Positions 17,334 through 27,453 of a stretch of DNA of 64,000 bases are shown piece by piece. The DNA comes from Neoalteromonas flava (GTDB lineage Bacteria > Pseudomonadota > Gammaproteobacteria > Enterobacterales > Alteromonadaceae). Location: the NCBI RefSeq assembly GCF_002807685.1, contig NZ_PEAX01000008.1, positions 62,001 to 126,000 of the forward strand, in the 5' to 3' direction. The translations under genes were made by a program, and so were the position numbers. Positions within the stretch are counted from its first letter, which is position 1; the number at the start of each line of letters is the position of its first letter. The notes beneath the pieces are model-generated. The model was not told where the DNA came from. It did not search any database and saw nothing but the letters and a program-made list of their open reading frames with translations.

Positions 17334-18968
17334 ATGCGGTTTTTCAGACTATATAAAATCAATAAAGTCTTGCTCCAGCATGGTCTGGATGACTGTATTC
17401 CCAATCGTTTTATGCCTTGGTATGCGCGTATGGCGCGACATGGGTTGTTTTGGATCAGGAATCAGCATAAGAATGAACCGCAAGGTAAGCGCATCCGTTT
17501 GGCGTTGCAAAGCCTTGGGCCGGTATTTATTAAGTTTGGGCAAATGTTGTCCACGCGACGTGATCTATTACCGCCTGATATCGCTGATGAGCTAGCGTAT
17601 TTACAGGATAAAGTTCCTCCCTTCGATAGTCACCAAGCTCAAGCGTTGATCAAGCAAGCGTTGGGTCTTCAGCATATGGATGAACTTTTCAGTGAGTTTG
17701 ATCCACAGCCTCTAGCTTCAGCATCTATCGCGCAAGTGCACGCAGCGAAATTACGAGTGGATGATAAAGATGTTGTGGTTAAAGTTCTGCGTCCTGACAT
17801 TGAGGGCACTATTGATGCGGATATTGATCTCCTGCAGAGCTTTTCCCAGCTGTTACAAAAGTGGCTACCTGACGGTAAACGATTGCGTCCAGTAGAAGTG
17901 GTTGCCGAATATCGCCGCACTATCAAAGATGAATTAGATTTACTCCGCGAGTCAGCTAATGGGATCCAGCTAAGCCGCAATTTCATTGATTCTGAGGCGC
18001 TATATGTGCCGCACATATACAGTGATCATTGCCGTGAAAACGTGTTGGTGATGGAACGCATCTATGGCATTCCGATTGCTAATGTCGAGGCGCTCAAGGC
18101 TCAAGGTACTGATTTTAAGCTTTTAGCCGAACGCGGCGTTGAAGTATTTTTCACTCAAGTATTCCGGGATAGTTTTTTTCATGCGGACATGCACCCCGGT
18201 AATATCTTTGTGTCGACTAAGCATCCTGAAAACCCGCAATACATCGCGATTGATTTTGGTATTGTGGGTACGCTTAATCGCGAGGATAAGCGCTATCTTG
18301 CGGAAAATTTTATTGCTTTTTTCAATCGCGATTACCGCAAAGTCGCACAACTACACGCGGATTCTGGATGGGTGCCGCATGATACCAATATTGACGATTT
18401 TGAAATGGCCATTCGTAAAGTGTGTGAGCCGATCTTTCAAAAACCTTTGGCAGACATTTCCTTTGGCCATGTGTTAATGCAGTTATTTAACACTGCGCGT
18501 CGCTTCAATATGACCGTACAACCGCAATTGGTATTACTACAAAAAACCTTGCTTTATGTGGAAGGTTTGGGCCGCCAGCTGTATCCGCAGTTGGACTTGT
18601 GGCAGACCGCGAAACCGTTTTTAGAGAATTGGATGAAACAACAAATTGGGCTTAAAGCCATGCTGAAAAAAATTCAGGAGAATTTACCTTTCTGGTCAGA
18701 GAAACTGCCAGATATGCCCGACCTTTTGCACGACAGTTTGAAACAGCTTAAAACTCTCCCCGAAATGCAGCAACGCCACAATGAACTGCAGCTCGCCCAG
18801 CAGCAAGCTCAGCATCGTGCACAATTAACCACGATTGTTGGGGCAACCTTATTTATTCTTGCAGCCTTGTTACCCTTGAATGGCCTGAGCTGGTGGCTAT
18901 CAGCTGGTTTTGCCAGTGTCGCTGCGACGTGTTGGCTGTATGCTTACCGAAAGGCTAATTCGGACTGA
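17334..18968 (+). CDS. ubiB: Ubiquinone biosynthesis atypical kinase/ATPase UbiB
   Basis: Membrane-associated ADCK/ABC1-family protein needed for ubiquinone synthesis. The KxGQ motif is present ([17 protein letters not shown]), as are the Ala-rich loop [18 protein letters not shown] with the nucleotide-binding Lys, [10 protein letters not shown] and IDFGIVG. Two transmembrane helices close the protein (about residues 500-540). 544 residues against 546 in E. coli. The ATG lies eight bases after ubiJ with TAAAGG as ribosome-binding site. Confidence 0.97.
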   Translation: MRFFRLYKINKVLLQHGLDDCIPNRFMPWYARMARHGLFWIRNQHKNEPQGKRIRLALQSLGPVFIKFGQMLSTRRDLLPPDIADELAYLQDKVPPFDSHQAQALIKQALGLQHMDELFSEFDPQPLASASIAQVHAAKLRVDDKDVVVKVLRPDIEGTIDADIDLLQSFSQLLQKWLPDGKRLRPVEVVAEYRRTIKDELDLLRESANGIQLSRNFIDSEALYVPHIYSDHCRENVLVMERIYGIPIANVEALKAQGTDFKLLAERGVEVFFTQVFRDSFFHADMHPGNIFVSTKHPENPQYIAIDFGIVGTLNREDKRYLAENFIAFFNRDYRKVAQLHADSGWVPHDTNIDDFEMAIRKVCEPIFQKPLADISFGHVLMQLFNTARRFNMTVQPQLVLLQKTLLYVEGLGRQLYPQLDLWQTAKPFLENWMKQQIGLKAMLKKIQENLPFWSEKLPDMPDLLHDSLKQLKTLPEMQQRHNELQLAQQQAQHRAQLTTIVGATLFILAALLPLNGLSWWLSAGFASVAATCWLYAYRKANSD

Positions 18969-19313
18969 ATGTTGCTGGGGTTTTCAGCACATTTGTGGAA
19001 ATGAGCTGAAACGTTAGCAATCACTGACTAACAGATCCGAGGAGTCTTCAAATACAGTGGTTTTTGTGACTTTTTTATGAATTTCAAGCAAATAAGATAG
19101 CTATATCGCCAATTGATGGTATAGTGCGAGTGTCTTTGATAGACGAAATTATAGAGTTACAAGCTGCAAGTGTTTTTAAACATCTCAAGTTACTTAGTAA
19201 TTGTTGTAAGACGTTTTCCATTTCGTACGTGTTGACCCTCAGAATAATCCAGTTAATCAAAGGCGTAAGAACCGCGCGTTTTGCGCAAGAAACAAATTTT
19301 ATTGAGGTTTTAC
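18969..19313 (+). promoter_or_regulatory. 345-base region with the long 5' leader of the cold-shock gene
   Basis: No gene of its own. Cold-shock genes of this family usually have long structured leaders, and the spacing fits. A TATAGT at 19120-19125 could be a -10 element, but no convincing -35 sits at the right distance. A small GCGC/GCGC hairpin lies near 19273-19286, just before the AGG ribosome-binding site. An open frame of 65 codons crossing this leader is probably chance. Confidence 0.4.
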
Positions 19314-19523
19314 ATGTCTAAAGTAACAGGCACCGTTAAATGGTTTAACGCTGATAAAGGTTATGGTTTCCTAACTCAAGATAACGGTGGGAAAGATGTT
19401 TTCGTACACTTCCGCGCAATTCTTGCTGAAGGTTACAAAACACTTCCAGAAGGTCAAAAAGTTCAGTTCGACGTTGAAGAAGGTCAAAAAGGTCTTCAAG
19501 CAGCAAACGTTGAAACGCTCTAA
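19314..19523 (+). CDS. Cold-shock-domain protein (CspA family)
   Basis: Single-stranded nucleic-acid chaperone of 69 residues made of one cold-shock domain. RNP1 (KGYGFL) and RNP2 (VFVHF) are intact, preceded by [13 protein letters not shown]. The ATG at 19314 ([10 protein letters not shown]) follows TGAGG at good spacing. An in-frame ATG further upstream would add 11 atypical residues and was not used. The gene is alone, with a stable hairpin after it. Which Csp paralogue it is cannot be decided from this window. Confidence 0.95.
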   Translation: MSKVTGTVKWFNADKGYGFLTQDNGGKDVFVHFRAILAEGYKTLPEGQKVQFDVEEGQKGLQAANVETL

Positions 19524-19534
19524 TTGAGTTTCAT

Positions 19535-19566
19535 TGATGGTGGTCGCCTGACCACCATCATATTTA
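19535..19566 (+). terminator. Hairpin terminator of the cold-shock gene
   Basis: TGATGGTGGTC (19535-19545) pairs perfectly with GACCACCATCA (19550-19560) across a GCCT loop. The following TATTTAT is only a modest T-run. It starts 12 bases after the stop codon. Confidence 0.75.
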
Positions 19567-19567
19567 T

Positions 19568-19623
19568 ACCAACACCAACACCAACACCAACACCAACACC
19601 AACACCAACACCAACACCAACAC
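19568..19623. repeat. Hexanucleotide tandem repeat, (ACCAAC) x 9
   Basis: Nine perfect ACCAAC units (19568-19621) plus two further bases, directly after the cold-shock terminator. Not in a reading frame of any called gene. Perfect short tandem arrays like this can change copy number by replication slippage. It is not CRISPR-like because there are no spacers. Confidence 0.95.
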
Positions 19624-19881
19624 AGCAGCTATGAATACAAACATGGTTGGTTCTGTGGACTCAGAATGTGTATAACTTTCCTATTAAGATCGCGATTAAG
19701 TTCTCTTGCTAGGGAGACGAATCCATTGATGAGACCGCAGACAAGTTGTTAGACAAGACCTCATTATTCCACAGCATATTGATCCCGATCACATTGTCTG
19801 ACATAGGAATTGGTATTGCTAAAAGCGCAGTTCAGGTAGACTTACTCCATATGAAAGAGCGAAGCATTTAGGTACATATCT

Positions 19882-21063
19882 ATGTCACAACCCCTCGCGA
19901 TTTGGGATGATATTTTCTTACTCGATAAGCAACTGAGCGAAGAAGAGCGCATGTTGCGTGATAGCGCCCATGATTTTTGTCAGACGGAATTGATGCCGGG
20001 CATTTTACAGGCCAATCGTGAGGGGGTGTTTGATCGTAATATCATGCACAAGTTCGGTGCTGCAGGTTTGCTCGGCGCGACCATTCACGGCTACGGTTGT
20101 GCTGGTGTAAGTTATGTCAGTTACGGACTTATTGCGCGCGAAGTTGAACGTGTAGACAGTGGTTATCGTAGCGCCATGAGCGTGCAGTCCTCTTTGGTGA
20201 TGCACCCTATTAATACCTTTGGTTCAGAAGCACAAAAAGAGCGTTTTCTGCCGAAGTTAGCGAGCGGTGAATGGGTCGGCTGCTTCGGCCTAACCGAACC
20301 TGATGCAGGTTCAGATCCAGCATCCATGCGCACGCGCGCGGAAAAAACCGAGGGCGGGTACCTGCTCACTGGCAGTAAAATGTGGATCACTAACTCTCCC
20401 ATTGCCGATGTATTTGTGGTTTGGGCTAAGAATGTTGTAGAAGACAACGCCATTTGTGGTTTCATTCTGGAAAAGGGCATGGCAGGTTTAAGTGCACCTG
20501 AGATCCACGGCAAGTTATCGCTCAAAGCCTCGATCACTGGTGAAATAGTGATGGATAAGGTGTTTGTACCAGATGAAAATTTATTGCCTAAAGTACGCGG
20601 CCTAAAAGGCCCCTTCAGCTGCCTAAACGTTGCGCGCTACGGTATTTCATGGGGCGCACTTGGTGCGGCTGAGTTCTGTTGGCATGCAGCGCGGCAGTAC
20701 GGGCTCGATCGTAAGCAATTTGGTCGCCCGCTCGCCCAAACCCAATTGTTTCAAACCAAATTGGCTAATATGCAAACTGAAATAACGCTTGGTCTGCAAG
20801 GGTCTCTACGTGTGGGTCGACTGATCGACGAAAAGCAATTTGATCCTGCCATGATCTCGCTAGTGAAGCGCAACAATTGTGGTAAAGCATTGGATATTGC
20901 GCGTCAATCACGTGATATGCATGGTGGTAATGGTATTGCCGATGAGTTTCATATTATGCGTCATATGCTCAACCTTGAAACGGTGAATACCTATGAAGGC
21001 ACTTATGATGTTCATGGTTTAATTTTGGGTAGGGCACAAACCGGTTTACAGGCGTTCTTCTAA
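19882..21063 (+). CDS. gcdH: Glutaryl-CoA dehydrogenase
   Basis: FAD enzyme of the acyl-CoA dehydrogenase family that oxidises and decarboxylates glutaryl-CoA to crotonyl-CoA in lysine, tryptophan and glutarate breakdown. 393 residues. Diagnostic stretches are [54 protein letters not shown], and [16 protein letters not shown] with the catalytic Glu near residue 372. The [16 protein letters not shown] signature separates this group from straight-chain acyl-CoA dehydrogenases. Single gene facing the solute-binding protein gene. Confidence 0.95.
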   Translation: MSQPLAIWDDIFLLDKQLSEEERMLRDSAHDFCQTELMPGILQANREGVFDRNIMHKFGAAGLLGATIHGYGCAGVSYVSYGLIAREVERVDSGYRSAMSVQSSLVMHPINTFGSEAQKERFLPKLASGEWVGCFGLTEPDAGSDPASMRTRAEKTEGGYLLTGSKMWITNSPIADVFVVWAKNVVEDNAICGFILEKGMAGLSAPEIHGKLSLKASITGEIVMDKVFVPDENLLPKVRGLKGPFSCLNVARYGISWGALGAAEFCWHAARQYGLDRKQFGRPLAQTQLFQTKLANMQTEITLGLQGSLRVGRLIDEKQFDPAMISLVKRNNCGKALDIARQSRDMHGGNGIADEFHIMRHMLNLETVNTYEGTYDVHGLILGRAQTGLQAFF

Positions 21064-21083
21064 TTTTCTTGCGTTATCTGATG

Positions 21084-21115
21084 GCCTACCAAGTACGCAA
21101 AATGCCTTGGTAGGC
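21084..21115. terminator. Hairpin between convergent gcdH and solute-binding protein genes
   Basis: GCCTACCAAG (21084-21093) is exactly complementary to CTTGGTAGGC (21106-21115) around a 12-base loop. It overlaps the last codons of the minus-strand gene. No strong T-run follows on either strand. Position between convergent genes suggests a shared terminator. Confidence 0.45.
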
Positions 21116-22096
21116 AGCAGGGTCGAGAAAACTGTCGCGCTCTTGTTGCAGAACAGTGCGGCTATTTGTACGAATGTAGTCGGTCGCGGCTGTCCAGCTT
21201 GGAAAAACCTTACCATCAATACGGTAACTTGCGATCGCATTGTCAGCATTGCCCCACGGGTAGGCGTGATAGAGGGCTAATTCGCCATTATCAGCAAGCA
21301 TGTCGGCTCGGTGTTGCACTTCAAGGCTGGAAATTAACTCCGCTTCAGAATCACTGCCGTTAGAGGCAACAATCCAGGCGACACCCAAAAGTTTATTCAT
21401 ACTGCCGTCCAATAACATCTGCTGGATCTGCTGATTGAAGTCATTAATGATTTGTTGGGCGTTAGGGACAGTTTGGCTAAGGCTCAAGTGCAATGCCGTC
21501 TGAAAAATTGCTTGTTGTGATCGATGCAATAGTTCTTCATTTTCACTTTGTAACAAGCGGTTAAATTCATTGAAGAACAGGAGATCGGTGAGCAAATAAT
21601 TGCTGCGCTCATCGGCGAGATTATTAATGCTTTCAAAGGTATTAGGATTGCGTGACCATTTGATGTCACGCACTAAGCGTAACGGCGGCGTGGCGGCATA
21701 ACGATTTTCAATCGCGACGCGACTATTGCGGACCTGAGCAAAGCTGCGTACCGTTTCGACGTCGGCGGTTTTACTCACTAAATGTAGATATAAAGGCAAG
21801 TATGGGGCTGAGTAAATAAAGTTTACGCGTTGCTCGTTTAAATCGATGAAATCGATCCGCCCATCATAACGACCTGAATTCAAACCACTACCAGCAAACG
21901 CAGGGCGTTCAGTGGTGATCCTTACTGTATGTCCGGCACGTTGGAGCGCGGTTTTTACGATTTCATTTAGGCGCTCAGAGTGGGCGCCTTGATTGGTGAA
22001 TGACTCCCATTCAGTGGTAACGAGTTTCAATGTGTCCGCCGACACGGCGCAACTAAAAGTGAGCCAGATAAATAACAAGCTAACGTAACGCTGCAT
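21086..22096 (-). CDS. Periplasmic solute-binding protein, family 3-like
   Basis: 336-residue exported protein with a signal peptide (LLFIWLTFSCAVSA, cut before DTLKLV). The body has the layout of extracellular solute-binding family 3 proteins: LKLVTTEWESFTNQ near the mature N-terminus, RYDGRIDFIDLNEQR, and an alternating two-lobe pattern. Such proteins bind amino acids or act as sensor partners; the ligand cannot be told. No ABC permease or ATPase is adjacent, so it may work with a sensor or a distant transporter. About 70 C-terminal residues (ALYHAYPWGNADNAIAS onward) exceed the usual family length. Confidence 0.75.
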   Translation of the reverse strand: MQRYVSLLFIWLTFSCAVSADTLKLVTTEWESFTNQGAHSERLNEIVKTALQRAGHTVRITTERPAFAGSGLNSGRYDGRIDFIDLNEQRVNFIYSAPYLPLYLHLVSKTADVETVRSFAQVRNSRVAIENRYAATPPLRLVRDIKWSRNPNTFESINNLADERSNYLLTDLLFFNEFNRLLQSENEELLHRSQQAIFQTALHLSLSQTVPNAQQIINDFNQQIQQMLLDGSMNKLLGVAWIVASNGSDSEAELISSLEVQHRADMLADNGELALYHAYPWGNADNAIASYRIDGKVFPSWTAATDYIRTNSRTVLQQERDSFLDPAAYQGILRTW

Positions 22097-22187
22097 GATA
22101 ATTAGACATCCTTATATCGACGATTACTCAATCATTTACGCGGTTGTGACTAAAAGGATCGCGTTAGCTATGCGCTTTGCAACTTAA

Positions 22188-23042
22188 TTAATCATGACTC
22201 AAGGTTACTTCATAACCGGCATATTTGCGCATATTAATAACGCGATCACCATCTAACATCCAGTATTGACCTTTTATCCCGGTCAGCGTTCCAGCGAATT
22301 CAGGCGTTTTATCCAGATTAATTGATTTAATCTTGTCCGGGTAGTGCACTACAGGATAGCGAATATTGATAGGTTCTGCTTGAACAGGCTGCACTGCGGT
22401 TAGGCCATGCGTTTCGGTGACCGACGCAATATCTTCATTTATGGCGGCCAGGATGGTCTCTGCTGTGCCCGCAATATCCAGTGCTTCCGGTTCACCTTTG
22501 AGCATCGTGCGCCAATTGGTTTTGTCGCCAATATGCGCCTTGGCTGCATCCTCTACCAATCCGCTCACCAGACGTTGCGAAACGCGTAATATCGGCAGTG
22601 CTTGAGTCGCACCTTGGTCAATCCAGCGCGAGGAGACCCCATCTGTAACATGGCGTGTTATGCCAATTTTCATTGCGCCTGTATTAGATAGATATACAAA
22701 ATGATCGGTTAAGCAATTAGCTTCACCCCACTCGGGTTCCCGGCAAGTACCAGCATGATAGTGACAAAGTTCGGGTTTAATAATGCAACTATCGCACTGT
22801 GCCAGCGTGATCAGGCAGCGATAACAATACCCTTGATTAAAACTCTTTTTGGTTTTACTTCCACAGTGCACGCAGTGAATATTGCCACTGCAACTGACAT
22901 TGACCGTTTGGCCCACCAGTGCATTCATCGGTACCAGTTCATCACCCACGGGCAGTTGGTATTGGGCTAAATGACTGCCGTCCGCTTGGGATTCGGTACT
23001 GACTTGCATTTTTCTTATATTGCCGGTAAGCATTGTCATCAC
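22188..23042 (-). CDS. DUF2797 zinc-ribbon protein
   Basis: 284-residue conserved protein of unknown function. The N-terminal half has a cluster of Cys/His pairs (CVHCGSKTKK, CYRCLITLAQCDSC, CHYHAGTC) that probably bind zinc. This is followed by HFVYLSNTGAMKIGITR, reminiscent of GIY-YIG folds. The ATG at 23042 overlaps the peptidase stop by four bases (ATGA), so it is translated with the upstream M28 gene. Cytoplasmic, as no signal peptide is seen. Confidence 0.85.
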   Translation of the reverse strand: MMTMLTGNIRKMQVSTESQADGSHLAQYQLPVGDELVPMNALVGQTVNVSCSGNIHCVHCGSKTKKSFNQGYCYRCLITLAQCDSCIIKPELCHYHAGTCREPEWGEANCLTDHFVYLSNTGAMKIGITRHVTDGVSSRWIDQGATQALPILRVSQRLVSGLVEDAAKAHIGDKTNWRTMLKGEPEALDIAGTAETILAAINEDIASVTETHGLTAVQPVQAEPINIRYPVVHYPDKIKSINLDKTPEFAGTLTGIKGQYWMLDGDRVINMRKYAGYEVTLSHD

Positions 23043-24445
23043 TCCGCGTTAGGGTCGGGCAAGAACGCGCCTGCTGCGCCAGGGAATACCACAGGACTCT
23101 CATAGCCATCGGTGCTGATACTGGCAACGCCAAAGAAGTAGTTATCGATGACAATATTCTCCAGGGTATATTCATTCACATCACCAACCAAGCGGCTGAA
23201 TTGCCATTGTGGGGCGTCAGTGTAGCGCCAATAAATTTTATAGCCAGCCAGATGGGGGTTAGTCGCTTTGTCTACTGCAGTCCATGACAGTGTGGTGCTA
23301 GGCTGCACTGCGCCCTTTATAGCCACGCCAGTTGGTGGTTGTGGGGCCCAAGCCAGACTGGCGAGACTGGCAGCGTTTAAGCCGGTCAGCTTAGCGGCAT
23401 AATCAAAGTCGACACCATCAATGGTATCGCCGTATACAATGCCATCTTCAGTGCGCAGATCTTGATGTTGACGGTGGTAATGTTCGTTGGTTTCCATGAT
23501 GCGGATCCCGGGGTAGCCAAGGTCGTTAAATGGGCGGTGGTGGCCACCTCGGCGGAAGCGGTCTAGGCGATAGATCACCATAGTGTCGAGATTAGGCACG
23601 TAATCGTCGGCGATTTTATCGATGTAGCGCGCAAGGTTACGACTTGGAGAATCGACTTCACCACCGGTGAAGCGACGCAGACGAGCTTCCTGCTCTGTCT
23701 CCAGCATGCGCGTGCCTTCTGCAAAAATGCGTGCGGTCGTGTTGTTGACCACACCATTGATCCCCTCAATGTTGCCAATCATGTCGTTATTTAACACGCC
23801 AACGATGCGCCAACCGTCTTTTTGGGCTTGTTCGGCCATTATTTTGCCACCGAACAAGCCTTGTTCTTCACCGGCCAGAGCCGCATATACAATACTGCCA
23901 TTAAACTCATATTGAGTAAGTACGCGGGCCGCTTCTAAGGTGCCAGCAACCCCTGAGGCATTATCATTAGCGCCCGGAGAATCAGACGTAAAATCCATTA
24001 CATCACTGACTCTGGAATCAATATCACCAGACATGATCACGTAGCGACCTGGGTCAGTTTTACCCCGCTGAATGGCTATAACACTTACCACCTCGGTAGG
24101 ATCAGGAATGCGCGGTTCATCACTAATGGTAGCGCTTTGAAAATACACTTCTAAGCAACCGCCGCAAGCCTCGCTGATACGCTCAAATTCTGCTTTGATC
24201 CAGCGTCGAGCTGCGCCAATACCGCGCGTGTCAGATTCGGTTTCGGAAAGGGTGTGGCGGGTGCCAAAATTAACCAAAGTTTGAATATCGCTCTCGATCC
24301 GTTCAGCCTGTGGGGCAATAGCGATTTTATGCAGTAAATGTGTTTGTTCAGATTCGCTAACAGATGCTGAAGCAACAGTGCAGGTAGCTAACAGCGCTGC
24401 GCTGACCGTGGTTAAACAAGGGCGTCGCAAAGCAGATAAAAACAT
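23039..24445 (-). CDS. Exported M28-family peptidase with fibronectin type III-like C-terminus
   Basis: 468-residue secreted peptidase-like protein. Signal peptide ends near ATCTVASAS. The M28 zinc site is mostly present: GANDNASG (Asp), AGEEQGLFG (Glu-Glu), NNDMIGN (Asp) and NEHYHRQHQD (His). The first ligand motif reads SGDIDSR where family members usually have a His, as in SGH-x-DS; a single G-to-C change would restore it. Residues from about 370 on (PPTGVAIKG, GYKIYWRYTD, FGVASISTDGYES) form a fibronectin III-like domain. First gene of a two-gene unit with the DUF2797 gene. Confidence 0.85.
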   Translation of the reverse strand: MFLSALRRPCLTTVSAALLATCTVASASVSESEQTHLLHKIAIAPQAERIESDIQTLVNFGTRHTLSETESDTRGIGAARRWIKAEFERISEACGGCLEVYFQSATISDEPRIPDPTEVVSVIAIQRGKTDPGRYVIMSGDIDSRVSDVMDFTSDSPGANDNASGVAGTLEAARVLTQYEFNGSIVYAALAGEEQGLFGGKIMAEQAQKDGWRIVGVLNNDMIGNIEGINGVVNNTTARIFAEGTRMLETEQEARLRRFTGGEVDSPSRNLARYIDKIADDYVPNLDTMVIYRLDRFRRGGHHRPFNDLGYPGIRIMETNEHYHRQHQDLRTEDGIVYGDTIDGVDFDYAAKLTGLNAASLASLAWAPQPPTGVAIKGAVQPSTTLSWTAVDKATNPHLAGYKIYWRYTDAPQWQFSRLVGDVNEYTLENIVIDNYFFGVASISTDGYESPVVFPGAAGAFLPDPNAE

Positions 24446-24576
24446 AGCAGATCCTTAAATGTCTGGCGGGCCCTAGGGCCGCAATAAGTCGTTTACCTTA
24501 ACCAATACGTACGTTATCGCAAGTTGGCTTATCGTTGGATCTGCGTTAGTTATCGAGTAACCCGAGTTTACTCGCA

Positions 24577-25272
24577 TTACAGATAATCGAATGCATCACC
24601 GTATAATTGATCAGCAGGTAAGCCGAGGGCGGTGTAGTCATCGCGCACAGTCTTAGCCATATCAAATCGGCCAGCAACGTAGACATCGTGTTGGATCAAG
24701 TCAGATTGATTAGATATGACGGCTTGATGCACCCAGCCAGTGAGGCCGCGCCAGTCGTCGTTAGGGAATTCCACCACAGGATAGAAGATGAAACCCTTGT
24801 GTTGTTTGGCCAGTTGATTCAATTTGTCGATGTAATAAAGATCGTCAATGTGGCGCACGCCCCAGTATAGTGTGACGGCTTTTTGCGGGTATTGATGCAA
24901 AACAGACTGCACAATAGAGTAGGTATAAGAAAATCCGGTACCGCCTGCAATTAAAAGTAGTGGCCGCTCACTGTCACGCACAAAAGCGTTGCCAGCCGGC
25001 TCGGTGATGGCAATTTCATCTTCGCTACGTAGCCGCTCCATCACTTCCCACGCATAGGGATTTTCTGGTGTTGCCCCAATTTGTAGCATCAGACTTTCAG
25101 TTTGATGGGGCGCATTGGCAATAGAAAAGGGGCGCTCATCGCCTTCACTCATGACCACTTTAATGTACTGACCAGCAGTAAATTCCAGCGGCGCTTCTGG
25201 GCTAAGGGTTACTTCAAATACCACTTGTGTGAGCGGTGAAATCTTTTCAATCTTACAGGTAATATGCGCCAT
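24577..25272 (-). CDS. fre: NAD(P)H-flavin reductase
   Basis: Supplies reduced flavin (FMNH2/FADH2) using NAD(P)H. 231 residues against about 233 in E. coli. Flavin-binding RPFSIAN is at about 47-53, followed by the nucleotide-binding IAGGTGFSYTYSI, LYWGVRHIDDLYY and VYVAGRFDMAK. It sits 55 bases downstream of ubiD, a pairing common in gammaproteobacteria. Reduced flavin could feed the prenylated FMN needed by UbiD; that link is inferred. Confidence 0.95.
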   Translation of the reverse strand: MAHITCKIEKISPLTQVVFEVTLSPEAPLEFTAGQYIKVVMSEGDERPFSIANAPHQTESLMLQIGATPENPYAWEVMERLRSEDEIAITEPAGNAFVRDSERPLLLIAGGTGFSYTYSIVQSVLHQYPQKAVTLYWGVRHIDDLYYIDKLNQLAKQHKGFIFYPVVEFPNDDWRGLTGWVHQAVISNQSDLIQHDVYVAGRFDMAKTVRDDYTALGLPADQLYGDAFDYL

Positions 25273-25327
25273 TCAGTGTACTTCTCACGTTGAATTAATT
25301 TTATTCGGCCAGATAAGTTGTGCGGTA

Positions 25328-26797
25328 TTATGACAACAAATCCAATTCATCCCAAATTGCATCGACTTTGGCTTTGACTTTTTCGTCCATGACGATAGGC
25401 GTTCCCCATTCACGATCCGTTTCGCCAGGCATTTTATTCGTGGCATCGAGCCCCATTTTCGAACCTAAGCCAGACACCGGAGAGGCAAAGTCTAAATAGT
25501 CGATTGGGGTATTGTCGATCAACGTCGTGTCGCGCGTTGGGTCCATACGAGTGGTAATGGCCCAAATCACGTCTTCCCAGTTGCGAGCATTAACATCATC
25601 GTCACACACAATCACAAATTTGGTGTACATGAACTGGCGCAAAAATGACCAGACCCCAAGCATCACGCGTTTAGCATGGCCCGGGTATTGTTTCTTCATG
25701 GTCACGATCGCCATACGGTAGGAACACCCTTCCGGCGGCAAGTAGAAGTCGACAATTTCAGGGAATTGTTTTTGCAGGATGGGCACAAACACTTCGTTCA
25801 AGGCAACCCCTAATATCGCTGGCTCATCCGGCGGACGCCCGGTGTAGGTTGAATGATAAATTGGATTGTGGCGATGAGTGATGTGCGTCACCGTAAACAC
25901 GGGAAACTCATCAACTTCATTGTAGTACCCAGTATGATCACCGTAGGGCCCTTCGGGTGCGACTTCGCCCGGTTGAATGTAACCCTCTAGCACGATTTCA
26001 GCCGAGGCCGGAACTTGTAAATCATTACTGATTGATTTGACAACCTCAGTTTTGTCGCCGCGCAATAGACCCGCAAAAGCATACTCTGATAGTGTGTCTG
26101 GCACTGGGGTGACTGCCCCTAAAATGGTTGCAGGGTCGGCACCGAGAGCAACCGATACTGGGTAAGGTTGGTCCGGGTTTTGTTGGCAGTGCTCACGAAA
26201 GTCTAATGCACCACCACGGTGAGATAACCAGCGCATGATCACTTTATTCTTCGCAATCACTTGTTGGCGATAAATACCCAAATTCTGACGTTTCTTGTGT
26301 GGCCCTTTGGTGACCGTTAGCCCCCAGGTTATCAAGGGCGCGGCATCACCCGGCCAACAACGTTGAATGGGTAATTTGGATAAATCGACGTCGTCACCAC
26401 TAATTACATTCTCTTGACAGGGCGCTTTTTTCAATACCTTTGCAGGCATATTCAAGACTTGTTTGAATACCGGAAGTTTTTCCCACAGGTCTTTTAGTCC
26501 TTTGGGCGGCTCTGGCTCTTTTAAATAAGCCAGCAATTTGCCGACGTCGCGTAACGCGGCTACCGAGCTCTGCCCCATACCAAGGGCAACGCGTTCGGGC
26601 GTACCGAACAAATTCGCCAGCACAGGAATGTTGCTGCCTTTCGGGTTTTCAAACAGGATTGCAGGTCCACCAGCGCGCAGCGTTCGATCGGCGATTTCGG
26701 TCATTTCCAAATCGGTATCAATCGGCATAGCAACGCGTTTGAGTTCACCTCGTTCTTCCAGTTTTTCAATGAAATCGCGCAAGTCTTTGTATTGCAT
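25328..26797 (-). CDS. ubiD: 4-hydroxy-3-polyprenylbenzoate decarboxylase UbiD
   Basis: Prenylated-FMN-dependent decarboxylase of ubiquinone synthesis. 489 residues, near the E. coli length. Conserved stretches include [21 protein letters not shown] at the start (positions 1-21), [31 protein letters not shown] and [17 protein letters not shown]. It is followed by fre. Together with ubiE, ubiJ and ubiB elsewhere in the window it shows aerobic ubiquinone synthesis. Confidence 0.97.
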   Translation of the reverse strand: MQYKDLRDFIEKLEERGELKRVAMPIDTDLEMTEIADRTLRAGGPAILFENPKGSNIPVLANLFGTPERVALGMGQSSVAALRDVGKLLAYLKEPEPPKGLKDLWEKLPVFKQVLNMPAKVLKKAPCQENVISGDDVDLSKLPIQRCWPGDAAPLITWGLTVTKGPHKKRQNLGIYRQQVIAKNKVIMRWLSHRGGALDFREHCQQNPDQPYPVSVALGADPATILGAVTPVPDTLSEYAFAGLLRGDKTEVVKSISNDLQVPASAEIVLEGYIQPGEVAPEGPYGDHTGYYNEVDEFPVFTVTHITHRHNPIYHSTYTGRPPDEPAILGVALNEVFVPILQKQFPEIVDFYLPPEGCSYRMAIVTMKKQYPGHAKRVMLGVWSFLRQFMYTKFVIVCDDDVNARNWEDVIWAITTRMDPTRDTTLIDNTPIDYLDFASPVSGLGSKMGLDATNKMPGETDREWGTPIVMDEKVKAKVDAIWDELDLLS

Positions 26798-26921
26798 ATT
26801 GAATAGGGTCGGTTTTCTGACTACATTTTTAATGTACCGAGTATACCAGTTAAAGCCAGTTTCTGATCAAACAGAACGATATTTAACGTTAACTGTGGCC
26901 CACTTGCTTAGGAGCAACGTT

Positions 26922-27440
26922 ATGCGTGTGTTACTTCGCTTTCTTTTTATCGCACTTTCTATCTTGCCTAGTGTAAGTGGTGTGCATGCTCAATCCGCTC
27001 CTCCCCCCTGCCAATCAGAGGAGTATCGACAGTTTGATTTTTGGTTAGGTCATTGGCAAGTGACCCAACCGGATGGCACAGTGGCCGGTACCAACCGCAT
27101 TTCTGCTACCTACAACGGGTGCGTGTTGCAAGAGGATTACGCGGTCAATGGTCAACCGTTTGGGGCTAGTTTAAATGCCTATGATCGTGTGACGGGGCAG
27201 TGGCATCAAACCTGGATGGATAAAAATGGCACGGTTTTGAAATTATCCGGTGGCATTGAGCAAGGAAGTATGGTTTTATCAAGTCACGTTACCGCAGCTG
27301 ATGGTAAGCCAGCGACGCATAAGATCACCTGGCAACCCCAACCCGACGGCACAGTGACGCAGCATTGGCAATATAAACTTGATGAGAGCGAGGAATGGTC
27401 TACCTTGTTTTTGGGGATCTACACGCGGCAGTCATCGTAA
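26922..27440 (+). CDS. Exported calycin-like protein of unknown function
   Basis: 172-residue protein with a signal peptide (FLFIALSILPSVSGVHA, cut before QSAPPP). The mature part starts with CQSEEYRQFDFWLGHWQV, a pattern shared with DUF1579-type calycin-like beta-barrels, and continues with alternating strands (NAYDRVTGQWHQTWMDKNG, KITWQPQPDGTVTQHW). I chose the ATG at 26922 because TTAGGAGC precedes it. A longer frame from 26538 runs across the ubiD start on the other strand and is not credible. Function unknown; the fold suggests binding of a small ligand. Confidence 0.75.
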   Translation: MRVLLRFLFIALSILPSVSGVHAQSAPPPCQSEEYRQFDFWLGHWQVTQPDGTVAGTNRISATYNGCVLQEDYAVNGQPFGASLNAYDRVTGQWHQTWMDKNGTVLKLSGGIEQGSMVLSSHVTAADGKPATHKITWQPQPDGTVTQHWQYKLDESEEWSTLFLGIYTRQSS

Positions 27441-27453
27441 TGTGGAGCATTGA

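Larger units (their letters stand above)
19524..19881. other. 358-base gap between the cold-shock gene and gcdH
   Basis: Holds the cold-shock terminator, the hexanucleotide array and about 255 bases with no recognised gene. An open stretch of roughly 45 codons without a usable start ends in a TAG at about 19872. The gcdH promoter probably lies in 19640-19860, but I could not define it. Confidence 0.5.

Noticed and set aside
19124-19321. 65-codon plus-strand open frame upstream of the cold-shock gene
   Set aside because: It covers the expected long leader, runs past the cold-shock start codon, lacks a ribosome-binding site and resembles nothing.
19568-19623. Tandem hexamers as a CRISPR array
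   Set aside because: Units are contiguous with no spacers, and no cas gene is present.
24469-24480. GGCCCTAGGGCC palindrome upstream of the M28 gene
   Set aside because: A 12-base palindrome is expected by chance in a window this size, and nothing around it suggests an operator.
26538-26921. Longer N-terminus for the exported calycin-like protein
   Set aside because: The extension is antisense to the ubiD start, and the ATG at 26922 has a good ribosome-binding site and a signal peptide.
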